From positions 1 to 8,312 of the forward strand of contig SYBY01000368.1 of assembly GCA_005788585.1 (NCBI GenBank): 8,312 nt of DNA. Direction: 5' to 3'. Below, one piece after another: positions 1 through 5,772 of the stretch. The notes beneath the pieces are model-generated. The model was not told the DNA's origin. It saw nothing but the letters and a program-made list of their open reading frames with translations, and did not search any database. This DNA comes from Actinomycetota bacterium (GTDB lineage: Bacteria > Actinomycetota > Thermoleophilia > Solirubrobacterales > Solirubrobacteraceae). Positions within the stretch are counted from its first letter, which is position 1; the number at the start of each line of letters is the position of its first letter. Both the position numbers and the translations under genes were made by a program.

Positions 1-818
1 ACCAGGCCGAGCCCGCGGGCGCCGCGCCGGTGCCGCCCCCGGCGCCCGAGCCAGAGCCGGAACCCGAGCCTGAGCCCGAAGCGGCGCCGGTCGCCCCGCC
101 GGCGCCCGTCGGTCCGGAGCCCACCCCGGGCCCGGTCGACAAGGCCCCCGCCCTTCCGCCCGAAGCCGAGGCCGAGACGCCCGAGCCGCCCCGGGTCACC
201 GACGACGAGACCGCCCGCATCACGGGACCCGCCACCGACGTGTCCGCACCGGCCGAGAAGCGTGGTCGCATCGGCAGCCTGCTGCTCGTCGGCGGGCTCG
301 GCCTGGTGATCGCCGTCCTCGTCATCCTCGCGCTGCGCGGCTTCGGCGGAGATGACGACTCCGACTCCCCCGTGGCCCCTGCGACGACCCCGGCGGTGGA
401 GACCACGCCTCCGGCGTCGACCTCGACGACGAGCACGACGAGCACGACGCCCAGCGTGAACGCCGAGGTCCAGATGCGCCCGCTGCCCGAGAACGGCGGC
501 GATGCGCGCGCGACCGCGACGCTCATCACGCAGTCCGGCGAGGAGGCGCTCGCGATTGCGGGCCAGAACCTGCAGCCGACGACGGATCGCGCGTTCTACG
601 GCCTGTGGTTCGCCAACTCCCGTGACGACGCGGTCTTCCTCGGCTACGCGCCGCAGGTCGGTGAGAACGGCCGGCTGCGGTTGTTCGATTCGCTGCCCGA
701 GACCGCCGATCCCTCGCAGTACGAGCAGATCTGGCTCACCCGCGAGGTCGTCACCGAGGAGACCACGACACCCACGGAGCCTGGGCGCGTCGCGCTCCAG
801 GGCGATCTGCCCGACTAG
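1..818 (+). CDS. Single-pass membrane protein with RskA-like C-terminal domain (5' partial)
   Basis: The reading frame is open from base 3 (QAEPAGAAP...) through the first possible start, a GTG at 30, so the true start probably lies before the window. Counting that GTG as residue 1: residues 7-17 are an alternating Glu-Pro run, the stretch to about 78 is Pro/Glu/Ala-rich and disordered, EKRGR (76-80) precedes one transmembrane helix at about 82-103, an acidic patch and Thr/Ser linker (108-141) follow, and a folded domain covers about 145-260. In that domain, 'AIAGQNLQP', 'FYGLWFANS', 'AVFLGYAPQVGENGRL' and 'PGRVALQGDL' resemble the extracytoplasmic part of RskA-type anti-sigma factors. The basic flank before the helix suggests an N-in, C-out topology. 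Function is inferred from these similarities only. The missing N-terminus would show whether an anti-sigma or zinc-finger domain exists. It converges on the SRPBCC gene with 11 bases between stop codons. Confidence 0.75.
   Translation, partial: QAEPAGAAPVPPPAPEPEPEPEPEPEAAPVAPPAPVGPEPTPGPVDKAPALPPEAEAETPEPPRVTDDETARITGPATDVSAPAEKRGRIGSLLLVGGLGLVIAVLVILALRGFGGDDDSDSPVAPATTPAVETTPPASTSTTSTTSTTPSVNAEVQMRPLPENGGDARATATLITQSGEEALAIAGQNLQPTTDRAFYGLWFANSRDDAVFLGYAPQVGENGRLRLFDSLPETADPSQYEQIWLTREVVTEETTTPTEPGRVALQGDLPD
48..80 (+). repeat. Glu-Pro codon repeat
   Basis: Eleven codons alternate Glu and Pro (GAG/GAA with CCN). The third bases vary, so selection or drift seems to act on the protein pattern and not only on slippage of an exact DNA repeat. 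It encodes part of the disordered cytoplasmic segment of the partial membrane protein. Confidence 0.7.
417..449 (+). repeat. Ser/Thr low-complexity linker (STT units)
   Basis: Short near-exact DNA units (tcgacgacgagcacgac type) encode STSTTSTTSTT just after the transmembrane helix. Such Ser/Thr linkers on the outer side of the membrane are common in actinobacterial membrane proteins and are often glycosylated. Glycosylation here is only a possibility. Confidence 0.6.
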
Positions 819-829
819 GGACGTGCCTG

Positions 830-1273
830 TCAGCTCCTGGCGTGCAGGCCCTCGAGCCCGTCGAGGGCCTGGTCGAGCAGGCGCCCGGAGCTGCGCCTGA
901 CCAGCGGGGCGCCGAACCGCGATGCCCCGCGCAGCTGCTGATCGATGGCCAGCGACACCTGCGTGCCGTCGCCGTCGGCCTCGACCTGCGCCGTGACGGT
1001 CACGGCCGTGAAGACCCGTGCGAACGGGGAGCCCTCGATCTCCTGCGTCCAGACCCGGCGACGCGGCGGCTCGTGCGCCACCACGCGAAAGTCCGCGCGG
1101 ACCGGCCGGCCCTGCTCGCCGGCGGTCAGGACCTCGGTGAACGCGTCATCGCTGACCGATTCGACGCGGCGCACGTTCGGCCACCAGCGCGGGAGGTGGT
1201 ACGCGTCGGCGATCGTCGCCCAGACCTCATCCCGAGGGGCCTCGAGCCGTCGCGTGCGTCGCGCCACCGGCAC
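830..1273 (-). CDS. SRPBCC family protein (polyketide cyclase/dehydrase-like)
   Basis: This 147-residue protein opens with the pattern seen in START/Bet v1-like SRPBCC proteins: basic strand, 'EAPRDEVWATIADAYHLPRWWPNVRRVE' spread over residues 11-38, then strands with 'VWTQEIEG' (74-81), 'TAVTVTAQVEADGDGTQVSLAID' (89-111) and a C-terminal amphipathic helix (about 120-145). The fold makes a hydrophobic cavity for lipids or other small ligands; no catalytic residue or ligand can be named. There is no signal peptide or membrane helix, so it is probably cytoplasmic. The GTG start at 1273 is supported by GAGGAG six bases upstream, which overlaps the end of apt, with only 3 bases between the apt stop and this start. 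It is the last gene of the rsiG-like to apt operon. Family assignment is fairly sure and function unknown. Confidence 0.85.
   Translation of the reverse strand: MPVARRTRRLEAPRDEVWATIADAYHLPRWWPNVRRVESVSDDAFTEVLTAGEQGRPVRADFRVVAHEPPRRRVWTQEIEGSPFARVFTAVTVTAQVEADGDGTQVSLAIDQQLRGASRFGAPLVRRSSGRLLDQALDGLEGLHARS
845..871. terminator. Perfect 11-bp inverted repeat between convergent genes, possible two-way terminator
   Basis: CAGGCCCTCGA at 845-855 pairs perfectly with TCGAGGGCCTG at 861-871 around the 5-base loop GCCCG. It lies 27 bases past the stop of the plus-strand membrane protein and inside the last 14 codons of the convergent SRPBCC gene. On the plus strand it is placed like a terminator. 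There is no T-tract on either side, so classical intrinsic termination is doubtful, although actinobacterial hairpins without a U-tail are known. It could also be coincidence in the coding sequence (QALDGLEGL). Confidence 0.35.
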
Positions 1274-1276
1274 GGC

Positions 1277-1798
1277 CTACTCCTCGTCGTAGCGGATGAC
1301 CGCATGGACCCCGGCGTCGCCGAGGCGCTCGCGGCCCGGCAGGAACGCCAGCTCGATAAGGAACGCGCACCCGGCCACGACCCCTCCGGCCTGCTCGACG
1401 AGCGACACGAGGGCCGCCGCCGTCCCGCCGGTGGCCAGCAGGTCGTCGTGCACGAGCACGCGATGCCCGCGGGACACGGCGTCGGTGTGCAGCTCCAGGG
1501 AGTCGGTGCCGTACTCCAGCTCGTACTCCGCGCGGATCGTCTCATGCGGCAGCTTGCCCGGCTTGCGCGCGAGCACGAAGCCCGCGCCCAGCTCCCGTGC
1601 GATGGCAGGCCCGAGCAGGAATCCGCGCGCCTCGGCGCCGATGACGACGTCGATCTCCATCGGCCGTGCCCAGTCGGCGAGCGCCATCACCGCGGCGTCC
1701 AGCGCGGCCGGGTCCGCGAGAACCGGCGTGATGTCCTTGAACACGATCCCCGGCTTGGGGAAATCCGGGATGTCCCTGATGTGATCGGCGAGGTTCAC
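1277..1798 (-). CDS. apt: Adenine phosphoribosyltransferase
   Basis: Apt makes AMP and pyrophosphate from adenine and PRPP in cytoplasmic purine salvage. The 173-residue protein has the usual family length and the hallmarks: N-terminal 'IRDIPDFPKPGIVFKDITP' (7-25), 'GAEARGF' (54-60), 'ARKPGKLPHE' (77-86), and the PRPP loop 'VLVHDDLLATGGTA' (114-127), where the usual 'V-DDLLATGGTA' is kept with His before the Asp pair. The frame stays open far upstream, but homology begins at VNLADHIRDIP, so the GTG at 1796-1798 is the start. It overlaps the upstream regulator's TGA in a GTGA arrangement; no good Shine-Dalgarno is visible, so it probably depends on translational coupling. In many bacteria apt sits beside relA; here it follows an ftsR-like regulator instead. 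Confidence 0.96.
   Translation of the reverse strand: MNLADHIRDIPDFPKPGIVFKDITPVLADPAALDAAVMALADWARPMEIDVVIGAEARGFLLGPAIARELGAGFVLARKPGKLPHETIRAEYELEYGTDSLELHTDAVSRGHRVLVHDDLLATGGTAAALVSLVEQAGGVVAGCAFLIELAFLPGRERLGDAGVHAVIRYDEE
1280..1285 (-). promoter_or_regulatory. Shine-Dalgarno for SRPBCC gene inside the apt 3' end
   Basis: GAGGAG (minus strand) is six bases before the GTG at 1273 and also encodes the final Glu-Glu of Apt. It supports that start and ties translation of the two genes together. Confidence 0.7.
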
Positions 1799-2568
1799 GT
1801 GAGCGACCGCAGCCCGCGGATGAGCAGCAGGTGGCTCAGGTGGGCGGAGACCGACGCGAGATTCTCCAGCGCGTCCACCGCCTCCTTGCGGCGCTCGGGA
1901 TTGCGCGAGCGCAGCGACGGCGTGAGGATCTGCTGCAGCAGGGCCGCCTCGCGGTCCGCGGATGAGCGGAAGACCCGGAGATTGCGACCGCCCACGCCGT
2001 AGCGGGCGAGTTCCGTGGCGGCGCGCACGATCTCGCGCTCGGATTCGTCGTACATCTTCACTCCGGCGCGCATCTCGCCCGTGATCAGCCCGAAGTCCTC
2101 GAGCTCGCGCACGAGCGACGGTTCGGCCCGGGTCTCCTCCAGCACGTCCTCGAGGCTGAACAGGGCGCCGCGGTCGCGCACCGAGGTCCCGGCCCGGCGC
2201 GGCGGGCGCCGGCTCGTGATCGCGGGCGCGGGCTGGGGCGCCGCGGCCGCCTCGTCGTTGGCACGTCCAGCGGCGAGCTCCTGGCGGATGACCCGCAGCG
2301 GGAGGAACTCGTCGCGCTGCAGGCGCAGGATGGTCCGCAGGCGCGCGACGTCGCTGGGCGTGTAGAGCCGATACCCGCCCGGCGTCCGCCGCGGGGTCAG
2401 GAGCTTCTGATCCTCGAGGTACCGGATCTTCGAGATCGAGATGTCCGGGAACTCCTGGACCAGCCCCTTGCACACGGCGCCGATGGTCATCCCCTTCTGG
2501 GGCGGGACCTCGGACGGTGTCGTCGGTGCCGGTGCGGAGTCGGTGGTGCGGTCGTGCGCCGTGGCCAT
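1795..2568 (-). CDS. ftsR: MerR-family transcriptional regulator, FtsR (Rv1828) type
   Basis: The protein has 257 residues. After a 26-residue Pro/Thr-rich extension comes a MerR-type winged helix (about 27-100): 'MTIGAV' and 'EFPDISISKIRYLEDQKLLTPRR' spread over 39-61, then 'GGYRLYTPSDVARLR' and 'QRDEFLPLRVIRQEL'. A linker (100-130) leads to a second winged-helix-like region (about 136-200, 'LEDFGLIT', 'YDESEREIVRAATELARYGV', 'LRVFRSSADRE') and a helical tail. This two-part layout and wording match Mycobacterium Rv1828 and Corynebacterium FtsR, the latter reported as an activator of ftsZ. There is no ligand-binding Cys cluster as in metal-sensing MerR proteins. ATG at 2568 overlaps the preceding gene's stop as TGATG; the internal ATG at 2490 (residue 27) is an alternative start where homology begins. 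That the target here is ftsZ is inferred. Confidence 0.9.
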   Translation of the reverse strand: MATAHDRTTDSAPAPTTPSEVPPQKGMTIGAVCKGLVQEFPDISISKIRYLEDQKLLTPRRTPGGYRLYTPSDVARLRTILRLQRDEFLPLRVIRQELAAGRANDEAAAAPQPAPAITSRRPPRRAGTSVRDRGALFSLEDVLEETRAEPSLVRELEDFGLITGEMRAGVKMYDESEREIVRAATELARYGVGGRNLRVFRSSADREAALLQQILTPSLRSRNPERRKEAVDALENLASVSAHLSHLLLIRGLRSLT

Positions 2569-3050
2569 CAGCCGGACAGGAAGGTGAGCTTGTACTTGCC
2601 GATCTGCAGTTCGTCGCCGTCGGCCAGGTGGTGCGAGTCGATGCGCTCGCGATTGACGTAGGTGCCGTTGAGCGATCCCAGATCGTCCAGCCACCACCCG
2701 CCGTGGCGCCGCACGATGAGCGCGTGGTCGCGGGACACCGTCACGTCGTCGAGGAAGACCTCCGAGTCGGGGCGCCGGCCGATCGCCAGGCGCTCGCCGG
2801 GGAGGGGGAAGCTCTCGCCCACGCGTCCACCGCCCGCGCGGATCACGAGCGCGCCGCCGGTGGAGGCGACGACGTCGTCCAGCTCCACGGGAACGAGTTC
2901 GCCCGTCTCGTCGATGCGGTACGTGGCGGTCGTCGCCTCTTCGGCGTCGCCACCGGATCGCCCGGCATCTCCGATGAAGGCGCCGCACTTCTGGCAGTAG
3001 TTCGCCCCGTCGGCGTTGACGAACCCGCACTCGGGGCAGTGGCGGGCCAT
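2568..3050 (-). CDS. garA: Zinc-ribbon plus FHA domain protein, GarA/OdhI-like
   Basis: The 160-residue protein starts with a zinc ribbon: Cys5-x2-Cys8 and Cys19-x2-Cys22. A short linker holds EEATTATYRID (37-47), which lines up with the ETTSVFRAD phospho-switch of mycobacterial GarA, including the Thr pair (Thr40-Thr41). The FHA domain spans about 68-158 with Gly91-Arg92, Ser106 and His109 ('VTVSRDHA'), 'GSLNGTYVNRE' (125-135) and 'LADGDELQIGKYKLTFLSG' at the end. In mycobacteria and corynebacteria GarA/OdhI binds and inhibits 2-oxoglutarate dehydrogenase, and phosphorylation of the Thr pair by PknB/PknG closes it on itself. The following gene encodes an Rv1828-type MerR protein, as in Mycobacterium, which backs the orthology. 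ATG at 3050 has GGGAG nine bases upstream. The metabolic target is inferred; the zinc ribbon is absent from mycobacterial GarA. Confidence 0.9.
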   Translation of the reverse strand: MARHCPECGFVNADGANYCQKCGAFIGDAGRSGGDAEEATTATYRIDETGELVPVELDDVVASTGGALVIRAGGGRVGESFPLPGERLAIGRRPDSEVFLDDVTVSRDHALIVRRHGGWWLDDLGSLNGTYVNRERIDSHHLADGDELQIGKYKLTFLSG

Positions 3051-3070
3051 GCCGCGCAGCTCCCTGGGCG

Positions 3071-3331
3071 CTACTCGGCGTCCTCGGGGGACTGTTCGGC
3101 GCGACCGGCAAGGATGTCGGTCAGCCGCTGCACGTCAGCGCCGGTGATCACGTCCTCACCCGAGTCGTGCTTCTTGCGCAGGCGGTTGACGAGCTCCGCG
3201 CGCAGGATGTCGATCTTGCCGTGCAGGATGCGCCGGCGGTACGAGATGTCGACTTCCTCTTCGGTGAGCTGCTGGATCAGATCCTTGAGCTCCTGGTCGG
3301 AGAGGGAGCCGAGGTCGGGGAAGGTATCCAT
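3071..3331 (-). CDS. rsiG: RsiG-family small helical protein (predicted c-di-GMP-binding anti-sigma factor)
   Basis: This 86-residue cytoplasmic protein is mostly helical. Its first helix pair runs 'LSDQELKDLIQQLTEEE' then 'ISYRRRILHGKIDILRAELVNRLRKKH'. The spacing E26-x3-S30-x2-R33-x3-H37-x3-D41 fits the RsiG c-di-GMP motif E(X)3S(X)2R(X)3Q(X)3D except that His replaces Gln. Streptomyces RsiG carries two such motifs and holds sigma WhiG when c-di-GMP is bound; a single-motif form from Rubrobacter acts as a homodimer. This short protein with one motif would fit the latter. Homologues are often labelled 'aerial mycelium formation protein'. The C-terminal part (61-75) adds a short helix and an acidic tail. 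It is the first gene after a strong promoter and lies 20 bases before the GarA-like gene. The start ATG has GAGGAG 13 bases upstream. No WhiG gene is in the window, so the partner is inferred. Confidence 0.8.
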   Translation of the reverse strand: MDTFPDLGSLSDQELKDLIQQLTEEEVDISYRRRILHGKIDILRAELVNRLRKKHDSGEDVITGADVQRLTDILAGRAEQSPEDAE

Positions 3332-3344
3332 CAGGTTCGTGATT

Positions 3345-3350
3345 CTCCTC
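3345..3350 (-). promoter_or_regulatory. Shine-Dalgarno of the RsiG-like gene
   Basis: GAGGAG on the minus strand lies 13 bases before the ATG at 3331, a little far. An in-frame CTG at 3334 would sit at 10 bases, so a slightly earlier non-canonical start is possible though less likely. Confidence 0.55.
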
Positions 3351-3363
3351 AGTGGGGACGGCG

Positions 3364-3392
3364 AGCATACGCGCCCGCCGCGGCGCCTTCAA
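3364..3392 (-). promoter_or_regulatory. Sigma-70-type promoter for the rsiG-garA-ftsR-apt operon
   Basis: On the minus strand, TTGAAG (3387-3392) is followed after exactly 17 bases by TATGCT (3364-3369), a good -35/-10 pair for the housekeeping sigma factor. Transcription would begin near 3357, giving a leader of about 26 bases that contains GAGGAG. The promoter sits entirely in the 63-base gap after the pgsA stop codon, so the operon can be expressed independently of proS-pgsA. Confidence 0.65.
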
Positions 3393-3394
3393 CT

Positions 3395-4051
3395 TCAGGT
3401 CGAGGGTTCTGATTCGCCGAGCTGGCTCATGATCCTCTGCCCGTACTGCACTGTGGCGATGATCGACAGCGTGACGCCGGCAACCAGCAGGATCGTGCCC
3501 AGGGTCTCCAGGCCGCACAACCCGAAGAAGATCGCGGACATCGTGGGCCACACGCCCCAGCGGCCCGCCCAGTTGATCTGCAGCGTGATACCGCGCCGCA
3601 GCGCGAGCTGGCCGGCGAGCAGCATGAACACCTCGCGCGCGATCATGATGGCGAGCAGCCACCGCGGCAGCAGCTCGAAGCTCCAGCAGACCGCGACGCC
3701 GCTGATCACCAGCAGGCGGTCGACGACGGGGTCGAGCAGCGCCCCGAACCGGCTGTACTGGCCCGTCACCCGCGCGGCGATCCCGTCGGCGTAGTCGCTC
3801 CACGCGATGAAGGCGTAGATGATGGCCGGCAGCGCGTCGGTGCCGTTCTCCGACGTGTAGGCGAGAACGAGGAACACGGGGATCAGGGCCAGCCGGACGA
3901 ACCCGATGGCGTTGGGGATCGTCCAGACGCGCAGCGGCTCGCCGGGCTGCGTCTGCGGGGGCGGCGGCCCGGAGCGATCCAGGCCGACCAGGCGCCGGAA
4001 CGTCAGCCGGCGCTTCGTCGCGGGCGTGGGGTCTACGGGAGCGTGTCCCAC
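3395..4051 (-). CDS. pgsA: CDP-alcohol phosphatidyltransferase (phosphatidylglycerophosphate synthase type)
   Basis: This 218-residue membrane enzyme would transfer a phosphatidyl group from CDP-diacylglycerol to an alcohol, most likely glycerol 3-phosphate, giving phosphatidylglycerophosphate. The complete family signature is present at residues 86-111: D86-x2-D89-G90-x2-A93-R94-x8-G103-x3-D107-x3-D111, whose acidic residues bind the catalytic metals. Hydrophobic helices lie at about 47-65, 74-85, 112-127, 132-150, 168-182 and 185-204. 'WTIPNAIGFVRL' (43-54) is the usual start of the domain, preceded by a roughly 40-residue cytosolic leader. The GTG start at 4051 overlaps the proS stop by 19 bases, and no better start exists before the domain, so co-transcription with proS is likely. 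The alcohol substrate cannot be proved from sequence; related enzymes use inositol phosphate, but the length and wording favour a PgsA. Confidence 0.88.
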   Translation of the reverse strand: MGHAPVDPTPATKRRLTFRRLVGLDRSGPPPPQTQPGEPLRVWTIPNAIGFVRLALIPVFLVLAYTSENGTDALPAIIYAFIAWSDYADGIAARVTGQYSRFGALLDPVVDRLLVISGVAVCWSFELLPRWLLAIMIAREVFMLLAGQLALRRGITLQINWAGRWGVWPTMSAIFFGLCGLETLGTILLVAGVTLSIIATVQYGQRIMSQLGESEPST

Positions 4052-5721
4052 AGCGCCCTGACCGTGTCGGCCGCGCCGTCGAGCGGCACGCCGCCGTCCA
4101 CGTCGGCCAGCCCACGCCGGATCTTGCCCTCGGCCGTGCCTGCCTCGAGCCCGCGCTTGCCGACCGTGAGCCGCAGCGGCAGGCCCAGCAGCTCGGCGTC
4201 GGCGAACTTCTCGCCCGGCCCGGCGTCACGGTCGTCGAGCAGCACGTCGAAGCCCGCCGCACGCAGATCGTCGTAGAGCTTGGCCGCGGCCTGCTTCTCG
4301 GGCGTCTCACCCTTGCCGATGCCGATGACCTCGATGTCCCAGGGCGCCAGTGCACGCGGCCACGAGATGCCCTGCTCGTCGGCGTACTGCTCGATGGCCG
4401 CCGCCACGATCCGCGCGGGGCCGATCCCGTACGAGCCCATGACGACGAGCTGCTCCTTGCCGTGCTCGTCGAGGTACGTCGCCCCGAGCGGCTCGGAGTA
4501 CCGCGTGCCGAGCTTGAAGATGTTGCCGATCTCGATCGCCGGCTCGATGGTGATCGCGTGGCCGTTGACGGTGTCCCCCGCCTCGACGGTCCGCACATCC
4601 ACGCGCTCGAACGGGAAGTCCCGGCCGGGCTCCACGCCACGCAGGTGATGGTCGGGGTCGTTGGCGCCCGTGACGTAGCCCCCGTCGGTGACGGCCTCGT
4701 CGAGCAGGATGGGGACATTCGCGCCCACGGGACCGATGTACCCGGGCGGGCCGATCCGATCACGGATCTCGTCCTCACCGGCGGGGCGGTAGGTCGTGCC
4801 CAGCGCGTTCTGGAGCTTGATCTCGTTGACGCGATGGTCACCACGCACCAGCACGAGCACCAGCCCCCGGCCGTCGGCGACGACGGGGTAGGCCTTGAGC
4901 AGCGCGCCGGCGGGCACGTGCAGCATCCGCGTGACGTCCTCGACGGTCGTCGCGCCCGGCGTGTGCACGCGCTCGGGTGTGGGCAGCGGCGCGGGCAGGT
5001 CGACGGGCTGGGCGTCGGCGCTGGCGACCTCGACGTTCGCGGCGTACCCGGGCGCGAGCGCGACCTCGTTCTCGCCCGCCGCACAGGGCGCCATGTACTC
5101 GTGCGCGCCGGTGCCGCCCATCATGCCGACGTCCGACTCCACGCTGTACCAGCGCAGGCCCGTGCGGTCGAAGATCCGGTCGTAGGCGGCGGCGATCCGG
5201 TCGTAGGACGCCTGCAGCCCCTCCTCGTCGCGGTCGAACGAGTACGCGTCCTTCATGATGAACTCGCGCGTGCGCAGCGCCCCGGCGCGGGGCCGCGGCT
5301 CGTCCCGCTCCTTGGTCTGGAAGTGGTAGAGGATCAGCGGCAGGTCGCGATAGGACCGCACGACCTGCGCGACGTGCGTCGTGACCGCCTCCTCGTGCGT
5401 CATCGCGAGGACGAGCTCGGAGCCCTTGCGGTCCTCGAGCTTGAACAGCTCGTCGATCTGGTCACGGCCGGTCCGGCGCCACAGCTCACGCGGGAGCAGG
5501 ACCGGCATGAGCATCTCCTGCCCGCCGACCGCGTTCATCTCCTCGCGGATGATCTGGACGGCCTTCTCGTGCGTCTTCCACCCCGCCGGCAGCCAGGACC
5601 ACAGGCCGGCGCCGAGCTGCCGGATGAGGCCCGCGCGGACCATGAGCTTGTGGGAGATGGCCTCAGCGTCGGCCGGGGCCTGACGCTCGGTGGGAAGCAG
5701 AAGGTGCGAGAGACGGGTCAT
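4033..5721 (-). CDS. proS: Proline--tRNA ligase, bacterial type with editing domain
   Basis: The enzyme attaches proline to tRNA-Pro with ATP in the cytoplasm. At 562 residues it matches the bacterial class II ProRS. In order: N-terminal 'PADAEAISHKLMVRAGLIRQLGAG' region (16-39), motif 1 area with 'NAVGGQEMLMPVLLP' (63-77), 'THEE' (108-111), motif 2 'FQTKERDEPRPRAGALRTREF' spread over 134-154, 'MKDAYSF', the inserted YbaK-like INS domain that deacylates Ala-tRNA-Pro (about 225-405, with the Lys of 'ALLKAYPV' at 276 at the place of the known editing lysine), motif 3 'GSYGIGPARIVAAAIEQ' (429-445), and the anticodon-binding domain (about 460-555). The start at 5721 aligns with known ProRS N-termini. 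There is no Shine-Dalgarno, and a TAGCAT box lies about 12 bases upstream, suggesting a nearly leaderless mRNA. pgsA follows, overlapping by 19 bases. Confidence 0.97.
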   Translation of the reverse strand: MTRLSHLLLPTERQAPADAEAISHKLMVRAGLIRQLGAGLWSWLPAGWKTHEKAVQIIREEMNAVGGQEMLMPVLLPRELWRRTGRDQIDELFKLEDRKGSELVLAMTHEEAVTTHVAQVVRSYRDLPLILYHFQTKERDEPRPRAGALRTREFIMKDAYSFDRDEEGLQASYDRIAAAYDRIFDRTGLRWYSVESDVGMMGGTGAHEYMAPCAAGENEVALAPGYAANVEVASADAQPVDLPAPLPTPERVHTPGATTVEDVTRMLHVPAGALLKAYPVVADGRGLVLVLVRGDHRVNEIKLQNALGTTYRPAGEDEIRDRIGPPGYIGPVGANVPILLDEAVTDGGYVTGANDPDHHLRGVEPGRDFPFERVDVRTVEAGDTVNGHAITIEPAIEIGNIFKLGTRYSEPLGATYLDEHGKEQLVVMGSYGIGPARIVAAAIEQYADEQGISWPRALAPWDIEVIGIGKGETPEKQAAAKLYDDLRAAGFDVLLDDRDAGPGEKFADAELLGLPLRLTVGKRGLEAGTAEGKIRRGLADVDGGVPLDGAADTVRALWDTLP

Positions 5722-5732
5722 GAGCCCGGCGG

Positions 5733-5738
5733 ATGCTA
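5733..5738 (-). promoter_or_regulatory. Putative -10 box of proS, near-leaderless
   Basis: TAGCAT on the minus strand fits the actinobacterial TAnnnT -10 pattern and lies 11 bases before the proS ATG, so transcription would start about 5 bases upstream of it. The lack of any Shine-Dalgarno sequence agrees with this. No convincing -35 element is visible at the usual distance. Confidence 0.4.
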
Positions 5739-5772
5739 GTCGGCCGGGTCGTCGGCGGTCGGGTTCGAGACC

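Noticed and set aside
842..2002. Long plus-strand open frame (386 codons) opposite apt, SRPBCC and ftsR
   Set aside because: It is antisense to three genes with clear family motifs, spans their boundaries and has Arg/Ala/Asp-rich composition typical of shadow frames in high-GC DNA.
1799..2473. N-terminal extension of apt by 225 codons
   Set aside because: The frame is open but overlaps the ftsR-like gene, and Apt homology starts exactly at the GTG at 1798, giving the normal family length.
2569..3111. N-terminal extension of the MerR-type gene to 3111
   Set aside because: It would run through the FHA gene in another frame; the extra residues are Arg/Pro-rich without similarity, and the ATG at 2568 is in a TGATG coupling site.
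3370..3386. GC-rich inverted repeat (GCGCC/GGCGC) after pgsA as a terminator
   Set aside because: The stem is only 5 bp, has no T-tract and falls in the spacer of a convincing promoter.
3156..5084. 642-codon minus-strand frame across proS, pgsA and the rsiG-like gene
   Set aside because: It is another frame of three well-supported genes, with Arg/Ser/Pro-rich low-complexity content.
4462..5739. 425-codon plus-strand open frame opposite proS
   Set aside because: It mirrors proS codon structure, has no recognisable domain and is explained by high G+C at third positions.
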